Below are positions 44,049 to 53,499 of a DNA stretch of 64,000 bases, in pieces. The number at the start of each line of letters is the position of its first letter. Position 1 is the first letter of the stretch. Position numbers and translations under genes: made by a program. This DNA is from JAJFKB01 sp965230515. GTDB lineage: Bacteria > Pseudomonadota > Gammaproteobacteria > Pseudomonadales > IMCC2047. The notes under the pieces are model-generated. The model did no database searches and was not told the DNA's origin. It worked only from the letters and a program-made list of their open reading frames with translations. The stretch is taken from assembly GCA_965230515.1 (NCBI GenBank), contig OZ246007.1:1674001-1738000 (forward strand), written 5' to 3'.

Positions 44049-45694
44049 CAGATCTCTTCCTGCATAATAATGGTTCCGGTTGGGCACTCTGCCGCACACA
44101 GACCGCAACCCTTACAATAGTCTGTTTTTACCTGATAACCCTTCTCCAGCTTGATAATTGCCATGTCAGGACAGTAATAAAAACAGTTATCACAATAGAT
44201 ACAATTACCACAACTAAAGCAACGATCGGCCTCGGTCAATGCCTGCTCAATGGTCAGACCACGCTGTACTTCGATAAAGCTCTTAAGCCGCTCATCCAAT
44301 TCAGCCACATCCTGAATCTGACGTTTTGCTACCGAGTGATAGTGAATATTGATGGCCTTATAGGGCACTTCTTGCCCTTTTGCGCTCTTCTCATCAGCCG
44401 CAGCTGAATCAAGATAACGAATAATATCCTGCGCCGCTCTTTTACCCATTCCAACCGCCTGCGTGACAAAACGGTCAAGACTGGCAAAATCGCCGCCGGC
44501 AAATACCCCGTCGATCGCAGTCTGATGCAAGCCATCGGTATTAATGATGGGACTTTCGTCAGAAGACAGCTCACCCCAGCGCTCCAGCTCCACCTCCTGC
44601 CCAATAGCAGGAACAACCGTATGGACATTCAGTGTAAATTCGCTGCCTTCAATCGGCGTAATCTTAAACTGACCTCTGGATTCACCCTGCTCAAACTCCA
44701 CCTTGATACAGCTCAATTCCAGACCACCAGCACCACTGTCCTGTACAGACTGCAACATCGCGCCACTGACAAAAAGAACCGACTCTTCCTGCGCCTCCTC
44801 AACCTCTTCACGTTGAGCAGGTAACAGCTCTTCAGGCTCCAACGAAAGCACCGTCACCTCTTTACCTAACCGGCGCGCTGTCCTGGCAACATCCATTGCG
44901 GCGCTACCGCCACCGATCACCAACAGACTATCACCTATATCCAGTGTGTCACCTCGATTGGTAGCTGCCAAAAATTGTGCGCTGTCTATTACCCATGGTT
45001 GATCATAATCGAGGCCCGGCACGCGCTTGGAACGACTGGCACCAACTGCCAGATAGACTGCATCAAACTCATCACGCAACGCTTTAACCGCAGCCGAATC
45101 GGCAACTTCAACACCTGTTTGAACTTCCACTCCGAGATCCACAATACGCTGAATCTCCCCATCCAGGACATCCTTGGCCAAACGATAGGAAGGAATCCCG
45201 TAGCGCATCAAACCACCCAGTTGATCACCAGCCTCCATCAGGGTGACAGCATAACCACGGCGTCGCAGCTGATAGGCTGCAGAAAGCCCTGAGGGACCGG
45301 CACCGATAACAGCCACTTTCTCTTTATGGGTAATTTCCGCAGCGGGAATTTCCCACTTTTTATCTAATGCGATATCACCGATAAAGTGTTCCAGACTGCA
45401 GATTGCGATCGACTCATCCTGGTACTTCCTATTACAGGGATTTTCACAGGGATGGTGGCAGATACGCCCCGCTATCGCCGGAAACGGATTATTATCCATC
45501 AGTGTTATCCAGGCACCATAATAATCTTTTGCCTTGATCTCCTGAATCCAGGTGGAAATATTGCCATTAACCGGGCAGGCATTATGACAGGGCGAAGGCG
45601 AATCATAATAGTTCGGTAACGCACTGCGCCAGGTGCCGGTTTTGTTAACGGCTGTTGTGCTGTTTGTCCACAGCGGAGAAGGTACTTCATTCAT
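44048..45694 (-). CDS. Fused GltD-type FAD oxidoreductase and two-cluster ferredoxin subunit
   Basis: This 548-residue protein has an N-terminal Fe-S segment (CHNAC, then CHHPCENPCNRK) and two dinucleotide-binding motifs, VAVIGAGPSGLSAAYQLRRRG for FAD and LLVIGGGSAAMDVARTARRLG for NAD(P). A C-terminal ferredoxin domain carries CFSCGNCIYCDNCFYYCP and CKGCGLCAAECPTG. It would move electrons from the 2-oxoacid oxidoreductase to NAD(P). In Azoarcus-type pad clusters the FAD protein (PadH) and ferredoxin-like subunit (PadF) are separate; here both functions are in one chain placed between gamma and alpha genes. ATG 45694 with GAGGA upstream is preferred to a TTG at 45700. Confidence 0.82.
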   Translation of the reverse strand: MNEVPSPLWTNSTTAVNKTGTWRSALPNYYDSPSPCHNACPVNGNISTWIQEIKAKDYYGAWITLMDNNPFPAIAGRICHHPCENPCNRKYQDESIAICSLEHFIGDIALDKKWEIPAAEITHKEKVAVIGAGPSGLSAAYQLRRRGYAVTLMEAGDQLGGLMRYGIPSYRLAKDVLDGEIQRIVDLGVEVQTGVEVADSAAVKALRDEFDAVYLAVGASRSKRVPGLDYDQPWVIDSAQFLAATNRGDTLDIGDSLLVIGGGSAAMDVARTARRLGKEVTVLSLEPEELLPAQREEVEEAQEESVLFVSGAMLQSVQDSGAGGLELSCIKVEFEQGESRGQFKITPIEGSEFTLNVHTVVPAIGQEVELERWGELSSDESPIINTDGLHQTAIDGVFAGGDFASLDRFVTQAVGMGKRAAQDIIRYLDSAAADEKSAKGQEVPYKAINIHYHSVAKRQIQDVAELDERLKSFIEVQRGLTIEQALTEADRCFSCGNCIYCDNCFYYCPDMAIIKLEKGYQVKTDYCKGCGLCAAECPTGTIIMQEEI

Positions 45695-45710
45695 ATACAA
45701 ATTCCTCTGT

Positions 45711-46253
45711 TCAGGCTGCTACACCTTGGGTTAGGGAATAAGCATCCCCACATGCAGCAACGTTCTCCTGCTTCTTAACGGGTGCAGATTCTTCGACCAC
45801 TTTGTTCAAAGACTCTATAGATGGCTGATGTAATACACCGGCAAACGCGCCCAGCAAGGCTGAATTAACAATGCGACCCATATTGTTTTTCTGTGCGATC
45901 CCGATACCATCGATAGGAATAATGTTGTAATCGCCCAGCGAAGCAAAATCTTCTACAGTACGCCTCGAATTAACCACAATCACTGTGTCCCTGGTAGCAA
46001 AATTAAGCAATTGACCCTGCAACAGACTGTCATCAAAACAAAGGATAGCCGCTGGTTGCTCGATACTGCAGCGCAAACGAATCGGCTTGTCATCCACTCT
46101 GAGAAATGAATTCACCGGCGTGCCACGACGAGCGCCACCATAGGAAGCAAAAGATTGTACGTATTTCCCCTCTGTAAAGAAGGTACGCGCCAGGAGGTTT
46201 CCAGCGGTCTGTGCACCCTGGCCACCCCGACCTTGTATGAGTATTTCCAACAT
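45711..46253 (-). CDS. padE: 2-oxoacid:acceptor oxidoreductase gamma subunit, PadE-like
   Basis: This 180-residue gamma subunit has MLEILIQGRGGQGAQTAGNLLARTFFTEGKYVQSFASYGGARRGTPVNSFLRVDD, the standard start of PorG/PadE proteins. It forms part of the catalytic assembly with the alpha and beta subunits encoded downstream. It follows the padD-like gene by 54 bp and precedes the FAD-ferredoxin gene by 16 bp. Confidence 0.85.
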   Translation of the reverse strand: MLEILIQGRGGQGAQTAGNLLARTFFTEGKYVQSFASYGGARRGTPVNSFLRVDDKPIRLRCSIEQPAAILCFDDSLLQGQLLNFATRDTVIVVNSRRTVEDFASLGDYNIIPIDGIGIAQKNNMGRIVNSALLGAFAGVLHQPSIESLNKVVEESAPVKKQENVAACGDAYSLTQGVAA

Positions 46254-46307
46254 AATTAGATGATCTCTATTTGTTCTGAAACAGTTTAATTAACGATAAT
46301 ATGTATA

Positions 46308-47192
46308 TTACCAACCCTGATTGGTCAGTCGGCTATCGCCCTTGCCCCGAATCGGGGTGCGTGGTATCGCAAAACCCCGGGTCTGCGCCGCCCTGGTAAT
46401 GATCGCCGCCTTCGACAACCAGCCCATCGCGGCTGCCAGTAATCCCGCTGCGGGAATCGCCAGGGATTCTAGGTTCGGCTGCCACGAGACCAGAACGAGT
46501 AGCACAATCGGTATCAGATGGCCCACCAGCATCAACGGTCCCCGCAACTTCTTCAGTACCGCCAGACTCGCCGAGGGTGCATTGGTCTGCACCAGCTGCT
46601 GCTGATAACGTAGCCACGCCAGGGCTCTTACGATTAGCAGCAGCGCAAAGCCCAGCATCGTGCCCTCATTGACCAGCCCCGGTACACACAACGCCAACCC
46701 GGTGCCTTCCACCAACCCCGTGCTCAGAATATAAGGCGTCAACGCCGGACTCGCCCACGAAGGAATCCCCTTCGCCGCCCGTAACATTCGCGCCTGACAG
46801 TACAGATAACCCGCTGCAATCACGCCAATCGCACTGCTCACCAGTGCACCCTTGGCCGCCGGCGGGTAAAACAGCAACAAGGCGCCCAGGGTAAACAGCG
46901 GAATCGCCAATATCCCCTCGCGTGTCATCCAGGAGGTCTCCGGATGAAAAAACAGATTCATCGAACGCCATGGCCGGCCAATCTCCAGCCACACCATAAA
47001 CAGGCCAAAGGCCACAAAGCCCAGACCCAGCAACAGACCCGTCGCATACGGCGCACCCGCCAGCACCAGCAGTGCTGTCGCGATCAACAACCCGGTACCC
47101 GTACCACCACCAATAAAGTTACACGCCGCCCGCAGATCCCAGGAGGTCTGTAAGCGGGGTAAGGGACCCTTACCCTTAAATGCACCCGTCAT
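46308..47192 (-). CDS. padD: NrfD/DmsC-like membrane anchor, PadD-like
   Basis: This 294-residue polytopic membrane protein has about eight hydrophobic segments, for example ATALLVLAGAPYATGLLLGLGFVAFGLFMVWLEIGRPWR. The glutamate in WLEIGRPWR is typical of DMSO reductase-type anchors. It would bind the Fe-S subunit at the inner membrane and pass electrons to a quinone. Its start overlaps the padC-like stop by 4 bp. The assignment follows from order padB-padC-padD and family resemblance. Confidence 0.82.
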   Translation of the reverse strand: MTGAFKGKGPLPRLQTSWDLRAACNFIGGGTGTGLLIATALLVLAGAPYATGLLLGLGFVAFGLFMVWLEIGRPWRSMNLFFHPETSWMTREGILAIPLFTLGALLLFYPPAAKGALVSSAIGVIAAGYLYCQARMLRAAKGIPSWASPALTPYILSTGLVEGTGLALCVPGLVNEGTMLGFALLLIVRALAWLRYQQQLVQTNAPSASLAVLKKLRGPLMLVGHLIPIVLLVLVSWQPNLESLAIPAAGLLAAAMGWLSKAAIITRAAQTRGFAIPRTPIRGKGDSRLTNQGW

Positions 47193-47854
47193 AGCAAATC
47201 CTCCATCGACTTCTTATCCCAGATATAATAAAACCCCGGCTCGGTACCCAGCTCCTCATGCATCCGAAAGTGCTCGGAATTGTCCAGCAACTGGCTGACC
47301 TGACTGTCCGGGTCCTCTTTGTCTCCAAAGGTCAGTGCCCCGGTAATGCAGGAGTTCACACAGGCCGGTGTGGCCTCCGGATGTTCACCGGCCTTATGGC
47401 CGTTCGCCACACCCGCTTCCACCACGTCATTACAGAAAGTACACTTCTGCGCCACACCAATGGTCGCCTCATTGGCCCGCTTCGCTTCATGGGGCATCGG
47501 TTCATCCCCATAGGCGTAGTTCGGCTTCTCCACCTTGAATCGGGCATCGTAAGGACAGGCCACCGCACAGTACGCACAACCAATACACAGGTCATAATCG
47601 ATCTGTACCGTACCGTCCTCCTTCGTAAAGGTCGCCTTGGTCGGACACACCTCTTCACAGGGCGGGTTGGCGCAGTGCTGACAGCCGGTCGGCAAGAACA
47701 CCCGGTTCACATTCGGGTATTCACCCACTTCAATATCCACCACCCGGCGCCATTGCACACCCGGTGGCGTGCTGTTCGCCTGCTTGCACGCAGCCGTACA
47801 GGTCTGACAGCCAATACAGCGGCGCAGATCCGCAACCATTACATAACGTGTCAT
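47189..47854 (-). CDS. padC: Four-cluster ferredoxin-type subunit, PadC-like
   Basis: This 221-residue protein has cysteine groups CIGCQTCTAACK, CQHCANPPCEEVCP, CIGCAYCAVACP and CTFC...CVNSC, the four-cluster pattern of DmsB/PhsB/NrfC-type electron-transfer subunits. It would carry electrons from the molybdenum subunit to the membrane anchor. Both ends overlap neighbouring genes by 4 bp, showing a tightly coupled operon. Confidence 0.9.
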   Translation of the reverse strand: MTRYVMVADLRRCIGCQTCTAACKQANSTPPGVQWRRVVDIEVGEYPNVNRVFLPTGCQHCANPPCEEVCPTKATFTKEDGTVQIDYDLCIGCAYCAVACPYDARFKVEKPNYAYGDEPMPHEAKRANEATIGVAQKCTFCNDVVEAGVANGHKAGEHPEATPACVNSCITGALTFGDKEDPDSQVSQLLDNSEHFRMHEELGTEPGFYYIWDKKSMEDLL

Positions 47855-50574
47855 GCCTCACCTCCCAAACGATGTATCGATACCCGTACCAGATCCGCTC
47901 CTGACCCTGTGGAGTCGGTCAGATCCAGTGACATCGGGATCACCGTGTTCAAACTCGGGTATTTCAGATCCTTGGCAAAGGGGGTCTTCCAGTAATCAAA
48001 CTGCCCCGGTATACAGACCGTGTCCGGGCGTATGCCCTGCACCAGTTCCGCCCGACCCTGGGTCGAGCCGACAATCGAACGCACCTCAATGCGCTCGCCC
48101 TGACCGATGCCCAGCTGTTGGGCCGTTTGGGTGTTGATGATGATCGAGCCGTGACCGCGCACGTTATTGCCCACATCATCCATCATCTGGATGCTGGCAT
48201 TATTACCGGCCGCGTACTGGGCACTCTTGGTGGTGACCCCCCACAGCGGGTATTGCTCCGGGTCACCGCCCATGTTCTTCAGTGCATCGCGATAGCGGGC
48301 CTGCACATCATCCCACTGCGGCAGTGCTTCATACTCTTCCAGCTGGTCATCCCACCAGTGGACATCCTGTTCATGCAGACGACGCTTGAGCTCTTCACCC
48401 ACCCGCTTCAGCCGTTCCTGATAGGGCAACTCAAAGCGTAACCCTTTGCTCTTTAGCGTTGGGTACAGGTACCAGTCTTCACGGGCGTAGGGCACCATGT
48501 AATGGCCCTGCTCCTTGAACCACTCCAGGTCTCGTACCTCTTTGCCTTCGGAGTAGCTGCTGCTGGCTGCTTTACAGGCCGCATCCCAGACTTCCTCAAC
48601 GCTGTGCTCCCGGCTCGGGTCCAGTGAGTAATCAAACCCTTCGCCCTTGAGCGGCATACCGCCGGCTCCCCGGTTAATGGCGTTATAATACTTCTCCTGT
48701 AAGCCGGTACGCTTGGCCAGCTGCGTGGCAATCCAGGTCATGTCCCGTGCCTCGCCCTGCGGTGCCACCGCCGGCTGACGTAACATCACCCCTTCGTGCT
48801 CCCAGATCTGTTCCACAAACTTGGTGCCGCCGGCATGGATCAGCTGCAGGCTTTCCAGGTCCGTGGCATCGGGCAGTAATATATCCGCCATGTGGTTACT
48901 TTCATCGGCGGTATAGGCAAAGGCCACGGTAAAGGGCATCTTGGCCATGATATCGACCATCTGCTTGCTGTCCCAGAAACTGATCGCCGGATTACTGCGG
49001 TATAAAAACCACACTTCCGGGAACGTGGAACGCATCCAGTCCGAGGGGGCATCGTTCAGAAACATCCAGGCCAGCTGGGTCGGCCCCAGCGCCTGACTCC
49101 AGGCACCGCTGTTCACGATCGGTACCAGCGCCTTGTGCGCATTACGGCCGGTAGGACTGGATTCCCAACCCTCCTTGTCGGTGGCATTCATGGCGCTGAC
49201 CATAAAGCCGTCCTCACCGGGCTGCACACTGCCCAGACGATTACCAAACGGACGGTTCAGGCGTACTGTGGTACCAATGGTACCGCCCGGCACTTCCAGG
49301 GCACCCACTAATACCGCCAATACGGTGCGGGCCCATACGCAGTGGTAAGCACCCCAGCCGTTGTTCACGGTTTTACCCAGCACCACCGAGACGGGGCGGA
49401 ATGGGAGGGTCTCACCATCAACTTCAATCGTTTCACCGACACAGGCATGATCCAGATACTCATTGGCAATGCGCACCATGGTCTCGGCTGGCACATCACA
49501 CAAGGCTTCGGCCCATTCGGGGGTATAGGGTGCCATGCTCTCGACCATCATCGAGAATGCGGTGGTGCCTTTGACATCGGTGTATTCGTAACGGTCCTCA
49601 TCCGGTCCGTGTTCTACCGCGCTGGCCACCGTAAAGGTGCCCTCCAGTGCCGGAACCACACCGGGGGTATTGTGCGGCACCGCGCAGCCCTTCGCTTCAT
49701 CCCAGACCAGCGGCTCACCGTTTTCCACATCACGCAGGTAGTAGCCTTCCGGCCCTACCAGATAGGGGGAGGAGGTACTGTCACGCAGATAGGGGATATC
49801 CAGACGGTCACGTGATTGCTGATGCAACATCACGTGGATCAGCCCAAACATAAAGGCCAGGTCGGTCTTGGGCTTGATCGGTACCCATTCCGATGACGCG
49901 CCGCCGGTAATGGACAGATGCGGTTCTACCTGAACCCGCTTCACACCCCGTGCCCGGGCATCGGCATGACGGCGGGCCGCCGCCGGACCACCGGAAGACT
50001 CGGCATTAAAACCAAAGGAAAGGATATAACGGGTGTTCGGGGTATCGGAACAGACGGTAAAGGCCCGATGCCAGTATTCGCCATACAAATGCTCGGAGTG
50101 CACACACTTCACACCCTGACCCGAGCCAAAACTGAAATCGATCGGGCCCCAGGAGGCCAGAAAGGCCGGCAGGGTACCCATGTAGGCTGAGGGTGTGCCG
50201 CCATGACCAAAGGTGGCCGCAAAACGGGGCAGACCACGATCGTCGGTCAGGCCCTTATCACGTAGCGCCAGCAGCTTCTCACTGATCAGGTCAAAGGCTT
50301 CATCCCAGCTGATCGGCTCAAAACCCGGATCCTGATCACGACCCTTCACCGGATTGGTGCGCTTCATCGGGGTGGTAATGCGGTGCGGGTTGTAGGTCTT
50401 TTGCACCAGGCCCAGTGCCTTCACACACACTCGACCATTGCCCGGATGCGCCTCTTCAAGATCAAAGTTCGGCACCACCTCACAGGCCACACCATCCTCC
50501 ACCTTGATCTTCATCGGGTCCGGGCCCGCTACACAGTTATAGCAATAACTCGGTACGTATCGCGTTTCTGTCAT
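47851..50574 (-). CDS. padB: Molybdopterin oxidoreductase, phenylacetyl-CoA:acceptor oxidoreductase catalytic subunit-like
   Basis: This protein of about 907 residues belongs to the DMSO reductase superfamily. It starts MTETRYVPSYCYNC, with C11, C14 and C50 in [4Fe-4S] positions; the third ligand position has no cysteine, and D19 is the nearest candidate. Central segments GPIDFSFGSGQGVKCVHSEHLYGEYW, FLYRSNPAISFWDS and ILLPDATDLE and the C-terminal guanine-cofactor domain (GQGERIEVRS) fit this superfamily. No Tat signal is present, so the active site should face the cytoplasm, as expected for a CoA-ester substrate. The operon context with PadE/G/I-like subunits supports oxidation of phenylacetyl-CoA to phenylglyoxylate. 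The start at 50574 follows GGTGGAG. Thiosulfate- or polysulfide-type reductases are alternatives. Confidence 0.78.
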   Translation of the reverse strand: MTETRYVPSYCYNCVAGPDPMKIKVEDGVACEVVPNFDLEEAHPGNGRVCVKALGLVQKTYNPHRITTPMKRTNPVKGRDQDPGFEPISWDEAFDLISEKLLALRDKGLTDDRGLPRFAATFGHGGTPSAYMGTLPAFLASWGPIDFSFGSGQGVKCVHSEHLYGEYWHRAFTVCSDTPNTRYILSFGFNAESSGGPAAARRHADARARGVKRVQVEPHLSITGGASSEWVPIKPKTDLAFMFGLIHVMLHQQSRDRLDIPYLRDSTSSPYLVGPEGYYLRDVENGEPLVWDEAKGCAVPHNTPGVVPALEGTFTVASAVEHGPDEDRYEYTDVKGTTAFSMMVESMAPYTPEWAEALCDVPAETMVRIANEYLDHACVGETIEVDGETLPFRPVSVVLGKTVNNGWGAYHCVWARTVLAVLVGALEVPGGTIGTTVRLNRPFGNRLGSVQPGEDGFMVSAMNATDKEGWESSPTGRNAHKALVPIVNSGAWSQALGPTQLAWMFLNDAPSDWMRSTFPEVWFLYRSNPAISFWDSKQMVDIMAKMPFTVAFAYTADESNHMADILLPDATDLESLQLIHAGGTKFVEQIWEHEGVMLRQPAVAPQGEARDMTWIATQLAKRTGLQEKYYNAINRGAGGMPLKGEGFDYSLDPSREHSVEEVWDAACKAASSSYSEGKEVRDLEWFKEQGHYMVPYAREDWYLYPTLKSKGLRFELPYQERLKRVGEELKRRLHEQDVHWWDDQLEEYEALPQWDDVQARYRDALKNMGGDPEQYPLWGVTTKSAQYAAGNNASIQMMDDVGNNVRGHGSIIINTQTAQQLGIGQGERIEVRSIVGSTQGRAELVQGIRPDTVCIPGQFDYWKTPFAKDLKYPSLNTVIPMSLDLTDSTGSGADLVRVSIHRLGGEA

Positions 50575-51107
50575 AACACTAGTCTCCACCTGACACGCCA
50601 AACAGCTTGGCTTATGGATTAAACGATAGGCACCTTGGATTGTATAACACTATGCCGGCCGTAAATACATCTATCGCAACATCCAACCATATAAACGGAT
50701 TACTTATAAAATCTTTATTTTTTCTCGCCCCAACTCTGTAACCAAACGCTGTCAGCGTCTCGTATAAGAGGGCGTTACGTACAATAGGGAGCAGAGTCTA
50801 CCAGATTTAACTCATTATTTAAGCTAACGTCTCATATAATAAGATACAACATGAAATTAGTCTAACTCGCATGCTACGCTTGCCGGCTTAACGGAACTGT
50901 AAACACGATTGAATTTGCGCTTTATGGACAAATACAGGAGCTCAATCAAGGGGCTATATTAATAACGCAATATAATACAACGTCGAGTAAACCCATAAGC
51001 GACAAACTAATTAAACAGCCCTGCTCCGGCGTTATCAACGCAATCCGCCGGTGATTACTAATTAGATACTAAAACATATGCAACATGAATGAGAGGAAAG
51101 CAAACCC
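50575..51107. promoter_or_regulatory. Divergent regulatory region between the pad-like operon and the acyl-CoA synthetase
   Basis: About 530 bp hold no gene and must contain promoters in both directions. A similar sequence occurs twice: GCGTCTCGTATAAGAG at 50755-50770 and ACGTCTCATATAATAAGA at 50827-50844. These could be operator half-sites. GAGAGGAAAG at 51091-51100 is the ribosome site of the synthetase. No convincing FNR/Anr box (TTGAT-N4-ATCAA) was found. Confidence 0.45.
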
Positions 51108-53141
51108 ATGGACCAACATCAACTGAACACCGTATTCCAAACCGCGTCCAATGAACAACGTGACCAACTAACCTTTGAAGAGATTAAAGGTTTACTCGGC
51201 ACATCTGGAGTTTCGATAACCGATACTGACACCGACTCTTACCCCTTGCTGGTCAGCATTAAAAACACCAGAGAATTCGGCATGGTCATATCCGCTGGCA
51301 AAGGCGGAGAAAAGGCTGAGCTGTACGCCAGCAGTTGCCGAAAAGGACAGGCGTTTGTTTCTGCCGCGGCTCAAATGACCACGGCCGAAGAATTCTTAGA
51401 CCTGTTCAAAGGAACACTCGTCTATAAAGAAGCACCCTCATATAACGACCCGCAGCTCATCGCGTTTTTTGAAAGCCTGATAACAATAGCCAATCAATTC
51501 TCGCCAACCAACCCGGACGCGGAATTTGTAATAGAGGGCATAGAATTGAACCCGGTCTATGTTTCCGAAAACTCCATCTCACTGACCGAAGGAAGTTGCA
51601 CGTTTGGGTCTCACAAACCGGTTCCCGCTGCCCGACCGATACAGAAAATAGGCAATATGCTACATCCCGAATCAATTGGCATTATCGGCGTATCAGCTAC
51701 CAAAATGAATTTCGGGCGTATTATTCTCAAAAACGTACTCGATAGTGGCTATAGCCCGGATAAAATGTACATTGTCCGCCCTGGAGAGGAAGAAATTGAC
51801 GGCGTTCGATGCATTGAAAGTCTAGAAAGTCTTGATCATAAGCTGGATCTTTTTATCGTCGCTGTCGGTGCTGATGCAGTTTTCGGCATGGTCGACGACA
51901 TAATCGCTAATGATGCCGCACAATCGGTTATGCTCATTCCGGGCGGACTGGGTGAAACGGAAGCCAGCAGAGAGCAGGCAGCTATTATGGCCCAAAAAAT
52001 GAATGAAGCACACCGACACGGAGATGGCGGCCCCATCTTCCTGGGGGGAAATTGTTTGGGAATCGTCTCCCATCCGGGCGCCTACGACTCTTGGTTTATT
52101 CCAAAATTCAAACTCCCGAAACCACAAAAGAAAGCCGTTCGAAACTCAGTCATGTTAAGTCAAAGCGGCGCTTTTATGATTACCAGAATAAGCCAGAACC
52201 CCTGGTTCGACCCTAATTATATGGTGGCGCTGGGCAATCAGAACGATCTCACTCATAGCGACATGGTGAACTACTTTGCCGACAACGCTGAGGTCGATCT
52301 AATCGGTGTCTATATCGAGGGGTTCAAAGAGCTGGATGGCCTGGCGTTTGCCGAGGCCGTTCGGCGAGCTATTCTGAACGACAAACAGGTTGTCGTCTAT
52401 AAAGCGGGAAAATCCGAGCCGGGGCAAAATGCTGCACTTGGGCATACCGCCTCAATCGCGGGAGACTATGAAATTTGCGAAACCGTATTGCGTCAGTCTG
52501 GCGCAATAGTGGCAACGACCATGGGCGACTTTAACGACCTTTTTTATGTTGCAGATACAATGCATAACAAGACCATCAAAGGGAATCGCCTCGGAGCTAT
52601 CAGCGGCGCCGGCTTCGAAACCGTCGGCATGGCTGACAGTATTCATTCAGATACTTTTTCTCTTGAAATGGGTGCACTGGAACCACACACAAACGATCGC
52701 CTGAGCGAGATATTGAAAGCAAAGCGTCTCGACGCCCTTATGGAAATTCGCAACCCTTTTGATATCAATCCCGGCGCAGATGACGAGGCTCATACATTGT
52801 GTACTCAGGCCTTTGTCGAAGACCCCAACATAGATGCCGTTGTGGTTGGCCTGGATCCAGCATCCCCCATGATGCGCACTCTGGCAGAAAGCCCAAGACC
52901 CGGTTTCGATATTCATAGCGAAGAGAGCATTACCCAACAGCTTCCCAAACTGGTCGATACACTGGACAAACCCATTATCGGCATTGTTGATGGCGGATCA
53001 CTGTACGATCCGATGATCGACATGCTTAAAGACAAAGGGGTTTGTACGTTCCGCTCCTGCGACCAGGGGGTTAAAGCCTTGGCACATTATATTGAAGCTC
53101 GTTTGAATGCAGACAAAATCAAAAACAGGTATTCAAACTAA
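51108..53141 (+). CDS. ADP-forming acyl-CoA synthetase family protein
   Basis: This 677-residue protein has an N-terminal ATP-grasp-like part (about residues 15-180; FGMVISAGKGGEKAELYASSCRKG and FVIEGIELNPV). A CoA-binding Rossmann domain follows (LHPESIGIIGVSATKMNFGRIILKNVLDSGY), then two succinyl-CoA-synthetase-like domains with VMLSQSGAFMITRISQNPWFDPNYMVALGNQNDLTHSDMVNYF and YKAGKSEPGQNAALGHTASIAGD; the histidine in GHTAS is the usual phosphohistidine. The ATP-grasp part precedes the CoA-binding part, the reverse of archaeal single-chain acetyl-CoA synthetases. Divergence from the pad-like operon suggests activation of phenylacetate or another aromatic acid; that is inference. A terminator follows. 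Confidence 0.78.
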   Translation: MDQHQLNTVFQTASNEQRDQLTFEEIKGLLGTSGVSITDTDTDSYPLLVSIKNTREFGMVISAGKGGEKAELYASSCRKGQAFVSAAAQMTTAEEFLDLFKGTLVYKEAPSYNDPQLIAFFESLITIANQFSPTNPDAEFVIEGIELNPVYVSENSISLTEGSCTFGSHKPVPAARPIQKIGNMLHPESIGIIGVSATKMNFGRIILKNVLDSGYSPDKMYIVRPGEEEIDGVRCIESLESLDHKLDLFIVAVGADAVFGMVDDIIANDAAQSVMLIPGGLGETEASREQAAIMAQKMNEAHRHGDGGPIFLGGNCLGIVSHPGAYDSWFIPKFKLPKPQKKAVRNSVMLSQSGAFMITRISQNPWFDPNYMVALGNQNDLTHSDMVNYFADNAEVDLIGVYIEGFKELDGLAFAEAVRRAILNDKQVVVYKAGKSEPGQNAALGHTASIAGDYEICETVLRQSGAIVATTMGDFNDLFYVADTMHNKTIKGNRLGAISGAGFETVGMADSIHSDTFSLEMGALEPHTNDRLSEILKAKRLDALMEIRNPFDINPGADDEAHTLCTQAFVEDPNIDAVVVGLDPASPMMRTLAESPRPGFDIHSEESITQQLPKLVDTLDKPIIGIVDGGSLYDPMIDMLKDKGVCTFRSCDQGVKALAHYIEARLNADKIKNRYSN

Positions 53142-53187
53142 TCCCTTGCCAAAGCCCAGGTAAAGCTCGCTTATTAATACCCTTCCC

Positions 53188-53226
53188 AAATGCTCCATTC
53201 CGATTATCGGGTGGGGCATTTTTTTG
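53188..53226 (+). terminator. Rho-independent terminator after the acyl-CoA synthetase gene
   Basis: AAATGCTCC pairs with GGGGCATTT around CATTCCGATTATCGGGTG-like inner bases, followed by seven T residues, 46 bp after the stop codon. Confidence 0.88.
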
Positions 53227-53499
53227 CTTTGTGTTCCACCTTTAAACCTGCGCTGTTAACACTCTTCAAACACGGCAACATGGATCAAGTGAATCTTTAT
53301 TATTCTGTACTACACTTAAAGCAATCGGTTAATTATTCAGGCTGTACGAAAAATAATAAAAACATGCTTTTATAACACGCAGATTTCCTCTTTCACAGGA
53401 GAAAAAAACAGAATAAGCAATACAGCATTATTTCATACAAAAGGCCTCAGACTGGAACAAAAAAACCAGCGAGCGAACAGACGCATCGAACACATTAAA

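Noticed and set aside
47851..50574. Thiosulfate or polysulfide reductase as the identity of the molybdenum enzyme
   Set aside because: Possible by family, but there is no Tat signal, and the operon continues into a phenylglyoxylate-type oxidoreductase, which fits PadBCD better.
50575..51107. FNR/Anr box controlling the pad-like operon
   Set aside because: Anaerobic control was expected, but no sequence close to TTGAT-N4-ATCAA was found by eye.
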